6,106 nucleotides of DNA, taken from the NCBI GenBank assembly GCA_029067255.1, contig JAIEEW010000296.1, positions 1 through 6,106 of the forward strand. Direction: 5' to 3'. This document shows positions 1 through 4,841 of this stretch, piece after piece (position 1 is the first letter of the stretch; every line of letters begins with the position of its first letter). The stretch comes from Clostridia bacterium (GTDB lineage: Bacteria; Bacillota; Clostridia; Christensenellales; UBA3700). Made by a program: the position numbers and the translations under genes. The notes below the pieces were generated by a model. It searched no databases. It was not told the DNA's origin and saw only the letters and a program-made list of their open reading frames with translations.

Positions 1-227
1 GCTTTAATGGATATGATATTGCGTTTGATGACTCCGAATTAAAAGATGTCCTTTTTTTACCGTTAAATGAAACGATAGAGTTAATGCAGTCCAATGGGAA
101 AGGGGGCATTGGGGGATTTAGTGTAAAACAAAAAAAGATAGTGACTATTAATCTTGATGATTTTGTTGCTCCATATAAAGATTATTTTATTACATTATTG
201 AAATTTATAAAGATGCGAGGTGTCTAA
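1..227 (+). CDS. 3' end of an unrecognised protein, coupled to ndk
   Basis: An open frame runs from the window edge (first full codon at base 3) to a TAA at 225-227 and gives the last 74 residues of a protein. The visible part begins FNGYDIAFDD, has a glycine-rich stretch (GKGGIGGF) near the middle and ends in a basic tail (FIKMRGV). I do not recognise the family and see no membrane segment or metal-binding motif. The stop overlaps the ATG of the next gene by one base (TAATG), so the two are almost certainly co-transcribed and translationally coupled. Codons are strongly AT-biased, like the next gene and unlike everything after about 840. The 5' end lies outside the window. Confidence 0.7.
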   Translation, partial: FNGYDIAFDDSELKDVLFLPLNETIELMQSNGKGGIGGFSVKQKKIVTINLDDFVAPYKDYFITLLKFIKMRGV

Positions 228-706
228 TGAAATATTACTCTTTTATTATGTTAAAGCCAGATGCTATTCGTAGAGGGTTAGTGTCTAATATTATTAATAC
301 CTTTATAGAGGCAGGCTATGCAATTGAATTATTTGACTATCAAATTGCATCTTCTGAGATAATCCATAAACATTATAGAGATAAAATAGAAATAGAAGGT
401 GATTCCTTTAAAATAAAGTCAACTAATACTTTTAATGGGCAACCTGTTATTCCCATTATTATTTCTCATTATGACAAAGAAATTATAAAGAATGTACGCA
501 AATTTATTGGAGCTACAGATCCATCGAAGGCTGATAAAAATACAATTCGTGGTCGTTGGGCAATGGATTCAATGGAAGTATCAGAAAAAGAAAATCGCTG
601 TTGTGAAAATCTAATTCATGCAAGCGACTCAATAGATTCTTTTATTAGAGAAATAAATATATGGTTTAATATCGAGGTTTTGAAAAGATTTCAAAATGAT
701 ATGTAA
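227..706 (+). CDS. ndk: Nucleoside diphosphate kinase (Ndk) family protein
   Basis: Ndk enzymes move the gamma phosphate from an NTP to an NDP through a phosphohistidine, balancing cytosolic NTP and dNTP pools. The 159-aa product shows the family signature throughout: MLKPDAIRRGLV near the start with Lys10, HY at 49-50, IGATDP at 94-99 with Arg91 and Thr97, TIRG at 106-109 with Arg108, and NLIHASDS at 128-135 with the catalytic His131. All key nucleotide-binding and catalytic residues appear present, so it should be active. About ten extra residues lie between TIRG and NLIH compared with the short (about 135-150 aa) Ndk form; I believe longer Ndk proteins of this type exist, so this is probably subfamily variation. 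A GAGG at 217-220 supports the start. The ATG overlaps the stop of the upstream gene, which is unusual for a housekeeping ndk and suggests a role tied to that partner. The gene is very AT-rich. The family call is firm; the physiological role is open. Confidence 0.93.
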   Translation: MKYYSFIMLKPDAIRRGLVSNIINTFIEAGYAIELFDYQIASSEIIHKHYRDKIEIEGDSFKIKSTNTFNGQPVIPIIISHYDKEIIKNVRKFIGATDPSKADKNTIRGRWAMDSMEVSEKENRCCENLIHASDSIDSFIREINIWFNIEVLKRFQNDM

Positions 707-718
707 ATTACATGCACT

Positions 719-743
719 TATCTATAAAGACAGTTTTTAGATA
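719..743 (+). terminator. Weak AT-rich hairpin after ndk
   Basis: An imperfect stem pairs TATCTA (719-724) with TAGATA (738-743), continues after a T/T mismatch with AAA/TTT, and leaves a five-base loop. It starts 13 bases after the ndk stop. It has no GC-rich core and no long T-run behind it, so it may be only a weak terminator or a 3' stabilising structure. Confidence 0.35.
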
Positions 744-846
744 ATTTAGTCGAAAGAGAGATAAATTACCACAATTTGTTTTGCACTAAAATGTAGTAAT
801 AAAAACGCATCTATTTGTATGCTTAATTTTTCTCATTTGACCGTAA

Positions 847-954
847 TGTGTGTGCCTGTCAGATACAAGTCGGCGGCGGAGCTGACGATGGCGGCTGACA
901 CCGCCATCGTCACTCTCGCGCTGTCGCGCTCGGGCGCCGAGACAGGCACACACA
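847..954. repeat. 108-bp nested imperfect palindrome, GC-rich
   Basis: The outer arms are a perfect 14-bp inverted repeat: 847-860 (TGTGTGTGCCTGTC) and 941-954. Inside, after a nine-base bulge (861-869), TCGGCG (870-875) pairs with CGCCGA (935-940). GAGC (879-882) can pair with GCTC (928-931), and the centre is a perfect 12-bp stem (883-894 with 901-912) around the six-base loop CTGACA. As RNA or single-stranded DNA the segment would fold into one long branched hairpin. It could be an extragenic palindromic repeat, an element-end or single-strand-origin structure, or part of a structured RNA ending at the terminator near 1053. Nothing in the sequence decides between these. Confidence 0.75.
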
Positions 955-997
955 ACCGAATAGACGGCTAAAACCCAACCGTAGAGTAACCGCAAAG

Positions 998-1063
998 GCG
1001 GCGGCTAAAATACGGGGGCACGCGCAGGCTTATCGTGCACCCCGTATTTTTTTACGCCGCCGC
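998..1063 (+). terminator. Strong extended hairpin terminator between ndk side and rep
   Basis: AAAATACGGGG (1007-1017) pairs perfectly with 1040-1050, and GCACG (1018-1022) pairs with CGTGC (1034-1038) past one bulged A. On the outside GCGGCGGC (998-1005) can pair with 1056-1063. On the plus strand the stem is followed by a seven-T run (1047-1053), the form of a Rho-independent terminator. On the minus strand it starts 23 bases after the rep stop but has only four Ts, so it may also end rep transcription, less efficiently. A strong plus-strand terminator with no plus-strand protein gene for 300 bases upstream is odd and fits either read-through protection or a noncoding transcript. Confidence 0.75.
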
Positions 1064-1085
1064 GCTTTTCTTTGCGTGCTTTGCT

Positions 1086-2261
1086 TTAAGATACTTTTCT
1101 TGCCTGCGCTATCGTTTCGGGCGACGCTTCGCCTACGAGTACGCCCTCGTCCCATATTCTGAAATCATTTGCGACAAGCAATCGTATATCTCGTTCGTCC
1201 GTGCAGTCCATTTTTCCTATCACGTCGTTTCCGTCAATGTCGCTTTCTATGAAGCGGTATAATCCTTTTGAATAATACGGCTTTACGTCCTGCTTATTCA
1301 GATATTTCGTTATGTAACGTATTGCAGATTGATACATTTGCGGAATAATTTCGCTGAACTCGTTTCTGCCGAACCTTTCAAAAAAATACTTGCTTTGCAA
1401 ATACGTTTTCATCTTGCCGGTTTTGGGATTGTAATCTTTTACCGTTTCCGATTCTCCGATTATTTTCTTGTTCGGATCGTAGATAAGCCCGTGAAAGTGT
1501 AATCGGTCGTTCTCGTTTCCCCGTTCCCATACGCCTTGAAACAAACAGCCGTGACGCTTGTGTAAATTAGACAGAGCGTTTTTCAAACTCTTTTCGAAAC
1601 TTTCTTCGGTGTGTTTCTTTCCGTCGAACGTTACCGTGAAAAAGTATTCGTAGTTTTGGTTATACGCCTTATACTCGAACCGCTGCTTACGGGTATAAGC
1701 GTTACGCCATTTTCTGCGGAATTGATCGTCCACGAAATACGAAGCGTCTTCTTCGGTAGGAAATAGCGGTAACATATCTTTGAAAATAGACTGTTTTCTG
1801 ACGTTGGGGTACTGTCTGTAATACTTATCGTAAAGTTCGTCGAGGATGTCTTTTAGGGTAGTAATCCGCACGTCTGTTTTATGCTGTTCTTTCGCCTTTG
1901 ACGGACTGTTACCCGTTTGTTCGGCAACTTGTTTGCCGTCAATCGTTGCCGGCTCTATGCCGTCATTTACGGCGGTATTTTCAATTTGTTCGGCTTGCAT
2001 ATGACTGTCGTTTAACGACATATCTTGCGGCTTTTCCAAAGTATACTTGCCGTCTTTTACCGAAACGGTTATTTCTTTTGGCTTACGCACCGTGCGCCGA
2101 GTTGGGTTAGTCGTATGCGGCGTGGCAATATAATAATCGCCTTCTCGACGCACTTTACAATTCGGATACCATTGCGCTATACCGTCTTGGTCTATTTCAC
2201 CTAACATATCGCCTTTGTATCTGTTAATCGTGTTTTTCACCTCCTTCGCCCGAAAGGGCAT
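1086..2261 (-). CDS. HUH-type rolling-circle replication initiator (Rep)
   Basis: This is a probable HUH endonuclease that nicks one strand at a replication origin and stays linked to the 5' end through a tyrosine, starting rolling-circle copying of the circular element. The 391-aa frame has the three expected motifs in order: motif I FFTVTFD (207-213), the metal-binding HUH motif as RLHFHG (253-258, His255 and His257), and motif III YITKY (316-320) with Tyr316 as likely nucleophile and Lys319. This resembles the Rep proteins of small phages and plasmids (REP_ORF2/G2P-like class). No helicase domain follows. Residues 1-200 are a variable N-terminal part with a low-complexity stretch around 80-130. 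The start is uncertain: the ATG at 2261 has no good ribosome binding site, whereas a strong AAGGAGGTG lies inside the frame at codons 6-8, pointing to a GTG (codon 8) or ATT (codon 12) start. The gene runs away from the winged-helix gene and has its own leader. Confidence 0.85.
   Translation of the reverse strand: MPFRAKEVKNTINRYKGDMLGEIDQDGIAQWYPNCKVRREGDYYIATPHTTNPTRRTVRKPKEITVSVKDGKYTLEKPQDMSLNDSHMQAEQIENTAVNDGIEPATIDGKQVAEQTGNSPSKAKEQHKTDVRITTLKDILDELYDKYYRQYPNVRKQSIFKDMLPLFPTEEDASYFVDDQFRRKWRNAYTRKQRFEYKAYNQNYEYFFTVTFDGKKHTEESFEKSLKNALSNLHKRHGCLFQGVWERGNENDRLHFHGLIYDPNKKIIGESETVKDYNPKTGKMKTYLQSKYFFERFGRNEFSEIIPQMYQSAIRYITKYLNKQDVKPYYSKGLYRFIESDIDGNDVIGKMDCTDERDIRLLVANDFRIWDEGVLVGEASPETIAQARKVS
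2238..2246 (-). promoter_or_regulatory. Strong Shine-Dalgarno inside the annotated start of rep
   Basis: Read on the minus strand this is AAGGAGGTG, the best ribosome binding site of the rep region, but it lies 15 bases downstream of the ATG at 2261. No ATG follows at normal spacing; in frame there is ATT (2228-2226) at about 11 bases from GGAGG, and a GTG within the motif itself. Just upstream is a small hairpin (plus strand GCCC-GAAA-GGGC, 2248-2259) that covers the ATG at 2261, again suggesting that the real start is downstream of it. Confidence 0.5.
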
Positions 2262-2286
2262 TTCGTTAGGAAACTCAACCGCCCGT

Positions 2287-2383
2287 AAGTTACCTTGAAC
2301 CTCCTTATAGTTATTTTTGCAGCCATATAGCGTGCGGAGAAGTCCCTACGCACACTAATACATTTTTTCACCCCTTAAATACA
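2287..2383 (-). promoter_or_regulatory. Leader of rep with blocks shared with the recombinase leader
   Basis: This stretch lies between the terminator at 2385-2420 and rep. Read toward rep it has, first, a 30-nt block (2383-2354) built as TGTATT, GGGGTGAAAA and TGTATTAGT; then a hairpin GTGCG/CGCAC (2332-2336 with 2349-2353); then TATGGCTGCA (2327-2318); an AAGGAGG with no start codon behind it (2306-2300); and AAGGTAACTT (2296-2287). The 30-nt block and both 10-mers recur at 4573-4628 upstream of the recombinase operon. It is probably a promoter plus regulator or Rep binding region for rep; no confident standard -35/-10 pair is visible. Confidence 0.55.
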
Positions 2384-2384
2384 A

Positions 2385-2420
2385 AAAAAGTGCGAAGAAT
2401 TTTTTATCCTCGCACTTTTT
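2385..2420 (-). terminator. Intrinsic terminator after the winged-helix gene
   Basis: AAAAAGTGCGA (2385-2395) pairs perfectly with 2410-2420 around a 14-base loop. On the minus strand the stem begins 18 bases after the stop of the winged-helix gene and ends in a run of seven Ts, a standard Rho-independent terminator. The other strand also has five Ts, so it may work both ways. It separates the winged-helix gene from rep, so the two probably have separate promoters. Confidence 0.85.
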
Positions 2421-2437
2421 CTATGCTTTCTATTCTG

Positions 2438-3355
2438 TTATCTCGTTGTAAAGTCGCCCAATATGAACACCTGATCGACGGTATCTTCGTCTATATCCAA
2501 GTCGCCTATTAAAATATTTTCGTCAAACCAAGTAAAGATGGTTAGTTCTTTGTTCGTGTCTGCGTCAATAATCGTTACCTGCGGATTGTCTTTCGCGCCG
2601 CCTATTTCTACGTTTAGCGTAATACCGCAGAATTTTACCGTTTCCGTTCTATCAAGCGGCTCTAATTTGAGTTTTACAGCCCTGTCTTGCGAATAAAGAT
2701 AACTTCGCCTTATTAACTTTGTTGTATTGCCTTTCCAATAGCAGTAACGCAAAACTATGTATTTAATATCTTCGGGAACGACGAGCGGTAAACCGTTTGC
2801 TTCCAAATATTCCTTCCTCGCCATACGCTGTTCGAACTTCGCTTTGCACAGCGGATAGATATTGTGCCAATTCTGATCGTGCCCGAAGCCGTGCGTTTTC
2901 CACGCCCAATCCCGAAAGCCGACGTTTTGGGTTATATCGTATAGAGATTTAAGAGTTAAACCCGTGCCGTAGAACTCGCACGGCTGTTCTATGTACTTAT
3001 ACGCATTTCCTTTTTGTTTACCGTCTTTGCCGCGTTTGGGAGTTATCTCAATAAGTCCGTCCTTTTGCAACTGACGTAAAATAGTTTGTACCGTTCTGTC
3101 CGACACGCATAATCTTTCGGCAAGTGCGCGTATCTTAAACGTCCTGCCGTTACACTCTATTACGGTGTTTACGACTATCTCTCTACGTTCTTTGGGCGTG
3201 GGCTTGCGTATGAGGTATTCTCGGTCGTCCTCCATAGGAAAGTTTGGATTTTTAATGTAGATAAACCCGTAGCCTTTGCGTTTGTACTGCTTCCACGGGT
3301 ATTCGTCTTCAACCCATTCTTCGCTGTCGTATTTTTGCGCAAACAGTTCGTTCAT
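2438..3355 (-). CDS. Winged helix-turn-helix DNA-binding protein
   Basis: The 305-aa product carries a clear winged helix-turn-helix at about residues 57-122: RTFKIRALAERL (71-82) with the first helix of the pair, a recognition helix starting SDRTVQTILRQL (85-96), and a basic wing rich in Lys and Gly (107-120). The N-terminal 50 residues are Tyr, Trp and Lys rich. Residues 125-305 match no family I recognise; they contain aromatic clusters (RDWAWKTHGFGHDQNW begins near 149) and end in an acidic tail. It could be a replication accessory or plasmid-type initiator partner, or a transcriptional regulator of the element. Its position upstream of the HUH Rep gene, in the same orientation and divergent from the sigma-like operon, fits either role. 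There is no Shine-Dalgarno before the ATG, but a promoter places the transcript start at or near the ATG, suggesting leaderless translation. It ends with TAA and a strong terminator. Confidence 0.8.
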   Translation of the reverse strand: MNELFAQKYDSEEWVEDEYPWKQYKRKGYGFIYIKNPNFPMEDDREYLIRKPTPKERREIVVNTVIECNGRTFKIRALAERLCVSDRTVQTILRQLQKDGLIEITPKRGKDGKQKGNAYKYIEQPCEFYGTGLTLKSLYDITQNVGFRDWAWKTHGFGHDQNWHNIYPLCKAKFEQRMARKEYLEANGLPLVVPEDIKYIVLRYCYWKGNTTKLIRRSYLYSQDRAVKLKLEPLDRTETVKFCGITLNVEIGGAKDNPQVTIIDADTNKELTIFTWFDENILIGDLDIDEDTVDQVFILGDFTTR

Positions 3356-3361
3356 AGGTAT

Positions 3362-3390
3362 ATTTTACCGTTTTTCAAGAGAAAAAGCAA
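3362..3390 (-). promoter_or_regulatory. Candidate promoter for a leaderless winged-helix mRNA
   Basis: On the minus strand TTGCTT (3390-3385, weak -35, three of six consensus bases) is followed after exactly 17 bases by TAAAAT (3367-3362, five of six for a -10 box). The ATG of the downstream gene begins seven bases after the -10 box, just where transcription would start. With no ribosome binding site before this ATG, the simplest reading is a leaderless or nearly leaderless message. Confidence 0.45.
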
Positions 3391-3448
3391 GTTTATATAC
3401 TCCGTTTTCGGTTTCGCCTTTCGGCTGGGGTTGGTAAACGAAAAGCCG

Positions 3449-3498
3449 CTTTAAGTCAAGGGTAAATGCACTCCCGTTCGGTCGCCCTTGACTTAAAG
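3449..3498. repeat. 14-bp perfect inverted repeat with 22-base loop
   Basis: CTTTAAGTCAAGGG (3449-3462) and CCCTTGACTTAAAG (3485-3498) are exact reverse complements and flank the loop 3463-3484. Each arm carries an outward-facing TTGACT, a good -35 match, but I see no -10 box at proper distance on either side. It could extrude as a cruciform and serve as a Rep or regulator binding site, or as a nick site in an origin. Confidence 0.75.
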
Positions 3499-3513
3499 GG
3501 AGCGTGACGCTCC
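3499..3513. repeat. Compact 6-bp hairpin beside the 14-bp inverted repeat
   Basis: GGAGCG (3499-3504) and CGCTCC (3508-3513) are exact reverse complements around the three-base loop TGA, starting directly after the previous inverted repeat ends. Tandem stem-loops of this sort are common in replication origins of small circular elements. On the plus strand there is no T-run behind it, so it is not a terminator. Confidence 0.65.
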
Positions 3514-3568
3514 ACCCATATATTGTTTACGCTTTTAATATATATTTTTAGCAAGACATCATCGTCTT

Positions 3569-3613
3569 TCCGTTTTGGTTTTGCCGAAAGGCGAAATAAC
3601 CCGAAAACGGAGG
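3569..3613 (+). promoter_or_regulatory. Structured 5' leader that can hide the ribosome binding site
   Basis: The site GGAGG (3609-3613) sits ten bases before the ATG at 3624. Its first bases are part of AAAACGGA (3604-3611), which pairs with TCCGTTTT (3569-3576). The enclosed segment holds a GCC-GAAA-GGC tetraloop hairpin (3583-3592). In the mRNA this would partly bury the ribosome binding site. Whether it is regulated is inference. Confidence 0.45.
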
Positions 3614-3623
3614 TAAAAACAAA

Positions 3624-3890
3624 ATGGAAACCAAAGGCAAAACAAAAGGGAACGAAAGAAAGTTCTATCTTTCGGAGTTCTCCTACTTCGATGGTGAATA
3701 CGACGTTACGTTTAATATCTTGGACGTAGACTTTGACCGTCAGACAATCACCGTAGTCATAAGCCGTTGCGGTAAGATAACGCAAGATACGTTCGATCTA
3801 CTGCGCAACAGTAAAGGCAATCTGTATTTCGAGTACGGTAGATTTTACGAAAACAAAATCTCTATCAACGACTTCGAGGAGGTTTTGTAA
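3624..3890 (+). CDS. Small hypothetical protein (88 aa) in the sigma operon
   Basis: I do not recognise this protein. It begins with a basic Lys-rich segment (residues 3-13), followed by alternating hydrophobic and charged residues typical of a small beta-rich fold, and ends acidic (DFEEVL). No transmembrane segment, signal peptide or Cys/His motif is visible. GGAGG at 3609-3613 supports the start. It is almost certainly co-transcribed with the sigma-like gene: only one base separates its stop from the next ATG, and the next gene's ribosome binding site lies within its last codons. That coupling suggests a partner or modulator of the sigma-like protein. Confidence 0.7.
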   Translation: METKGKTKGNERKFYLSEFSYFDGEYDVTFNILDVDFDRQTITVVISRCGKITQDTFDLLRNSKGNLYFEYGRFYENKISINDFEEVL

Positions 3891-3891
3891 A

Positions 3892-4515
3892 ATGGGTAAC
3901 AACTGTATTCTTAATTTCGACGTTCTCAAAGAAGAAATATCGCCGGATAACGTACTTACTATGTCGGAACTCATAGCGTTTATGGAAGTGCGTTACCAGA
4001 TAAGTTTTATAGGAAGTCGCATGCAGAAAATGTATGCGGATTTATTTTCGGACATAAAGAATAAGCATAACAAGAACCACGTATTCAGCGATGGGTACGA
4101 TTTGGTACAGGAAGGCGCGTTATTCCTTTGCGAGCATTACGGAAAACACTTGAACGATGTTTTGGGCTATAACAAGAAGGGAAAAGCAATAACCGTCCGG
4201 ATCGCCTGTATGAAAAAGATGATGAAACTTATAAACCGCAAGACGTGCGATTATTACCGCAGTATAAGCGTTGAAGATTTAACGCCCAATAACGAGCCGT
4301 CTGTTGAATTGAAAGACGAAACGCCGCAAGACTATACGCTTGTGGATAAGATAATAGAAAGTCTTAATTTGACGGAAAATATGCGAGTTGCATTGGAATG
4401 TCGTATGTCCGGATTGAGTTATCCCGAGATAGGAAGAATACTTGAACGGGCGCAATCTACTGTCTTTGAATACTTTATAAAAATGCGGCAGAGATATACG
4501 GCGATATACGGGTAA
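3892..4515 (+). CDS. Sigma-70-like RNA polymerase sigma factor of the element
   Basis: The 207-aa product has a two-part sigma architecture. Residues 69-79 read YDLVQEGALFL, matching the conserved start of sigma region 2.2, and the following Lys/Arg-rich helices (about 95-122) would cover the rest of region 2. After an acidic linker (130-150), residues 159-203 form a region 4-like helix-turn-helix: LTENMRVALECRMSGLSYPEI, with the recognition helix around ERAQSTVFEYF. The expected role is recruiting RNA polymerase to element promoters. The GAGGAGG site at 3876-3882 is well spaced and lies inside the preceding gene, so translation is coupled. A plausible target is the 30-nt motif shared by the rep and recombinase leaders. 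It could instead be a sigma-like DNA-binding regulator that does not act as a true sigma factor. Confidence 0.78.
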   Translation: MGNNCILNFDVLKEEISPDNVLTMSELIAFMEVRYQISFIGSRMQKMYADLFSDIKNKHNKNHVFSDGYDLVQEGALFLCEHYGKHLNDVLGYNKKGKAITVRIACMKKMMKLINRKTCDYYRSISVEDLTPNNEPSVELKDETPQDYTLVDKIIESLNLTENMRVALECRMSGLSYPEIGRILERAQSTVFEYFIKMRQRYTAIYG

Positions 4516-4538
4516 ACTTACAAGTATCCGTATTTTTA
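4506..4538 (+). terminator. Hairpin terminator overlapping the sigma gene stop
   Basis: ATACGG (4506-4511) pairs with CCGTAT (4528-4533), and ACTT (4516-4519) can pair with AAGT (4522-4525) inside. A T-rich tail follows at 4533-4541. It starts within the last codons of the sigma-like gene, so it probably ends that operon and leaves the tnpW-like/recombinase pair to its own promoter. Confidence 0.6.
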
Positions 4539-4572
4539 TTTATCCCGAAAAAATATTTTTACGGAAATTTTA

Positions 4573-4628
4573 TGTATTCAGGGGTGAAAATTTGTATTAG
4601 TTGTTGCAGCCATAGGTGAAGTTACCTT
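4573..4628 (+). promoter_or_regulatory. Leader of the recombinase operon with blocks shared with rep
   Basis: The block at 4573-4601 reads TGTATT, CA, GGGGTGAAAA, TT, TGTATTAGT and matches the rep leader block (2383-2354, other strand) at 26 of 29 aligned bases plus one gap. TGCAGCCATA (4605-4614) and AAGTTACCTT (4619-4628) follow and also occur, exactly, at 2318-2327 and 2287-2296. A short AGGT/ACCT stem (4614-4617 with 4624-4627) overlaps them. It is likely the control region of the downstream pair; a standard promoter is not evident. If TGTATT and TATTAG are taken as boxes, their spacing is 16 here and 17 at rep. Confidence 0.55.
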
Positions 4629-4639
4629 AACAAACCAAA

Positions 4640-4837
4640 ATGCAAGAAGCAATACAAAACACTGAACTTGAATACGAGTTCGACACAACGGAGCATTACA
4701 CTTTTGCCCCGTCTATTTCTATGCGAAAAATCGTGGACGGTAAATCTTACTACGTCCGCAGATTTTTCAAAGGCGGTAAGGATTTCGAGAAAACCATGCA
4801 AAGCCTTGCCGTAAAACAAATTTACAACAAGAGGTGA
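4640..4837 (+). CDS. Small TnpW-like protein preceding the serine recombinase
   Basis: This 65-aa protein has an acidic N-terminal half (about 1-25) and a basic C-terminal half with RKIVDGKSYYVRRFF around 29-43, ending KQIYNKR. The pattern (basic residue, Gly, Tyr-x-Val, aromatic, then a charged helix) recalls the small TnpW-type proteins found next to large serine recombinases in Tn4451-like elements of Clostridia; this is from memory of the family and is tentative. The function is unknown. An in-frame stop at 4628-4630 fixes the start at 4640 or later, and no clear ribosome binding site precedes it. Its TGA stop lies in the ribosome binding site of the recombinase (GAGGTGA, 4831-4837) and only four bases separate the genes, so the two are coupled. 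Confidence 0.65.
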   Translation: MQEAIQNTELEYEFDTTEHYTFAPSISMRKIVDGKSYYVRRFFKGGKDFEKTMQSLAVKQIYNKR

Positions 4838-4841
4838 TCTT

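Larger units (their letters stand above)
707..1085. other. Gene-poor boundary region with sharp GC shift
   Basis: No convincing coding region lies between ndk and rep. The first part (707 to about 840) is AT-rich like ndk and contains a weak hairpin at 719-743. From about 840 to 1065 the DNA is strongly GC-rich and almost entirely palindromic (see the entries at 847-954 and 998-1063). Small hairpins also fill the gap between these: CCGC/GCGG at 990-993 and 998-1001, and ACGG/CCGT at 964-967 and 979-982. This is the most likely place for the left edge of the mobile element, but I find no clear direct repeat or attachment core that fixes the boundary. A 69-codon minus-strand frame across it (786-995) has no recognisable content and is treated as chance. 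Confidence 0.6.
3401..3611. repeat. 25-bp inverted repeat pair spanning the divergent intergenic region
   Basis: The left arm (3401-3425) and right arm (3583-3611) are exact reverse complements over 25 bases, except that the right arm carries four extra bases, TAAC (3597-3600). The arms enclose 157 bp containing two further palindromes. The right arm's end runs into the ribosome binding site of the 88-aa gene. Similar arrangements are known from rolling-circle or theta origins, from operators serving two divergent genes, and from invertible promoter segments; the four-base insertion weakens the last idea. Confidence 0.8.

Noticed and set aside
303..620. Roughly ten-residue insertion in Ndk between TIRG and NLIH as a sign of a new enzyme
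   Set aside because: Longer Ndk proteins with extra residues at this point are, to my knowledge, already known in bacteria and archaea, and all catalytic residues are kept.
786..995. 69-codon minus-strand reading frame in the GC-rich palindromic region
   Set aside because: No recognisable motif, Arg-rich composition typical of translating a GC palindrome, and no ribosome binding site.
847..1053. Retron or group II intron RNA in the GC-rich structured region
   Set aside because: No reverse transcriptase is encoded in the window and no domain V-like or branched msr/msd pattern is recognisable.
1035..1262. Plus-strand 75-codon frame, and one at 1898-2110, opposite rep
   Set aside because: Both are antisense to the Rep frame, which has well-ordered catalytic motifs; the hydrophobic content comes from the opposite strand's codons.
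3401..3611. CRISPR array
   Set aside because: The repeats are inverted pairs rather than regularly spaced direct repeats, and no cas gene is present.
3456..3785. 109-codon minus-strand frame across the divergent intergenic region and the 88-aa gene
   Set aside because: It overlaps the palindromes and is antisense to a better-supported gene with a clear ribosome binding site.
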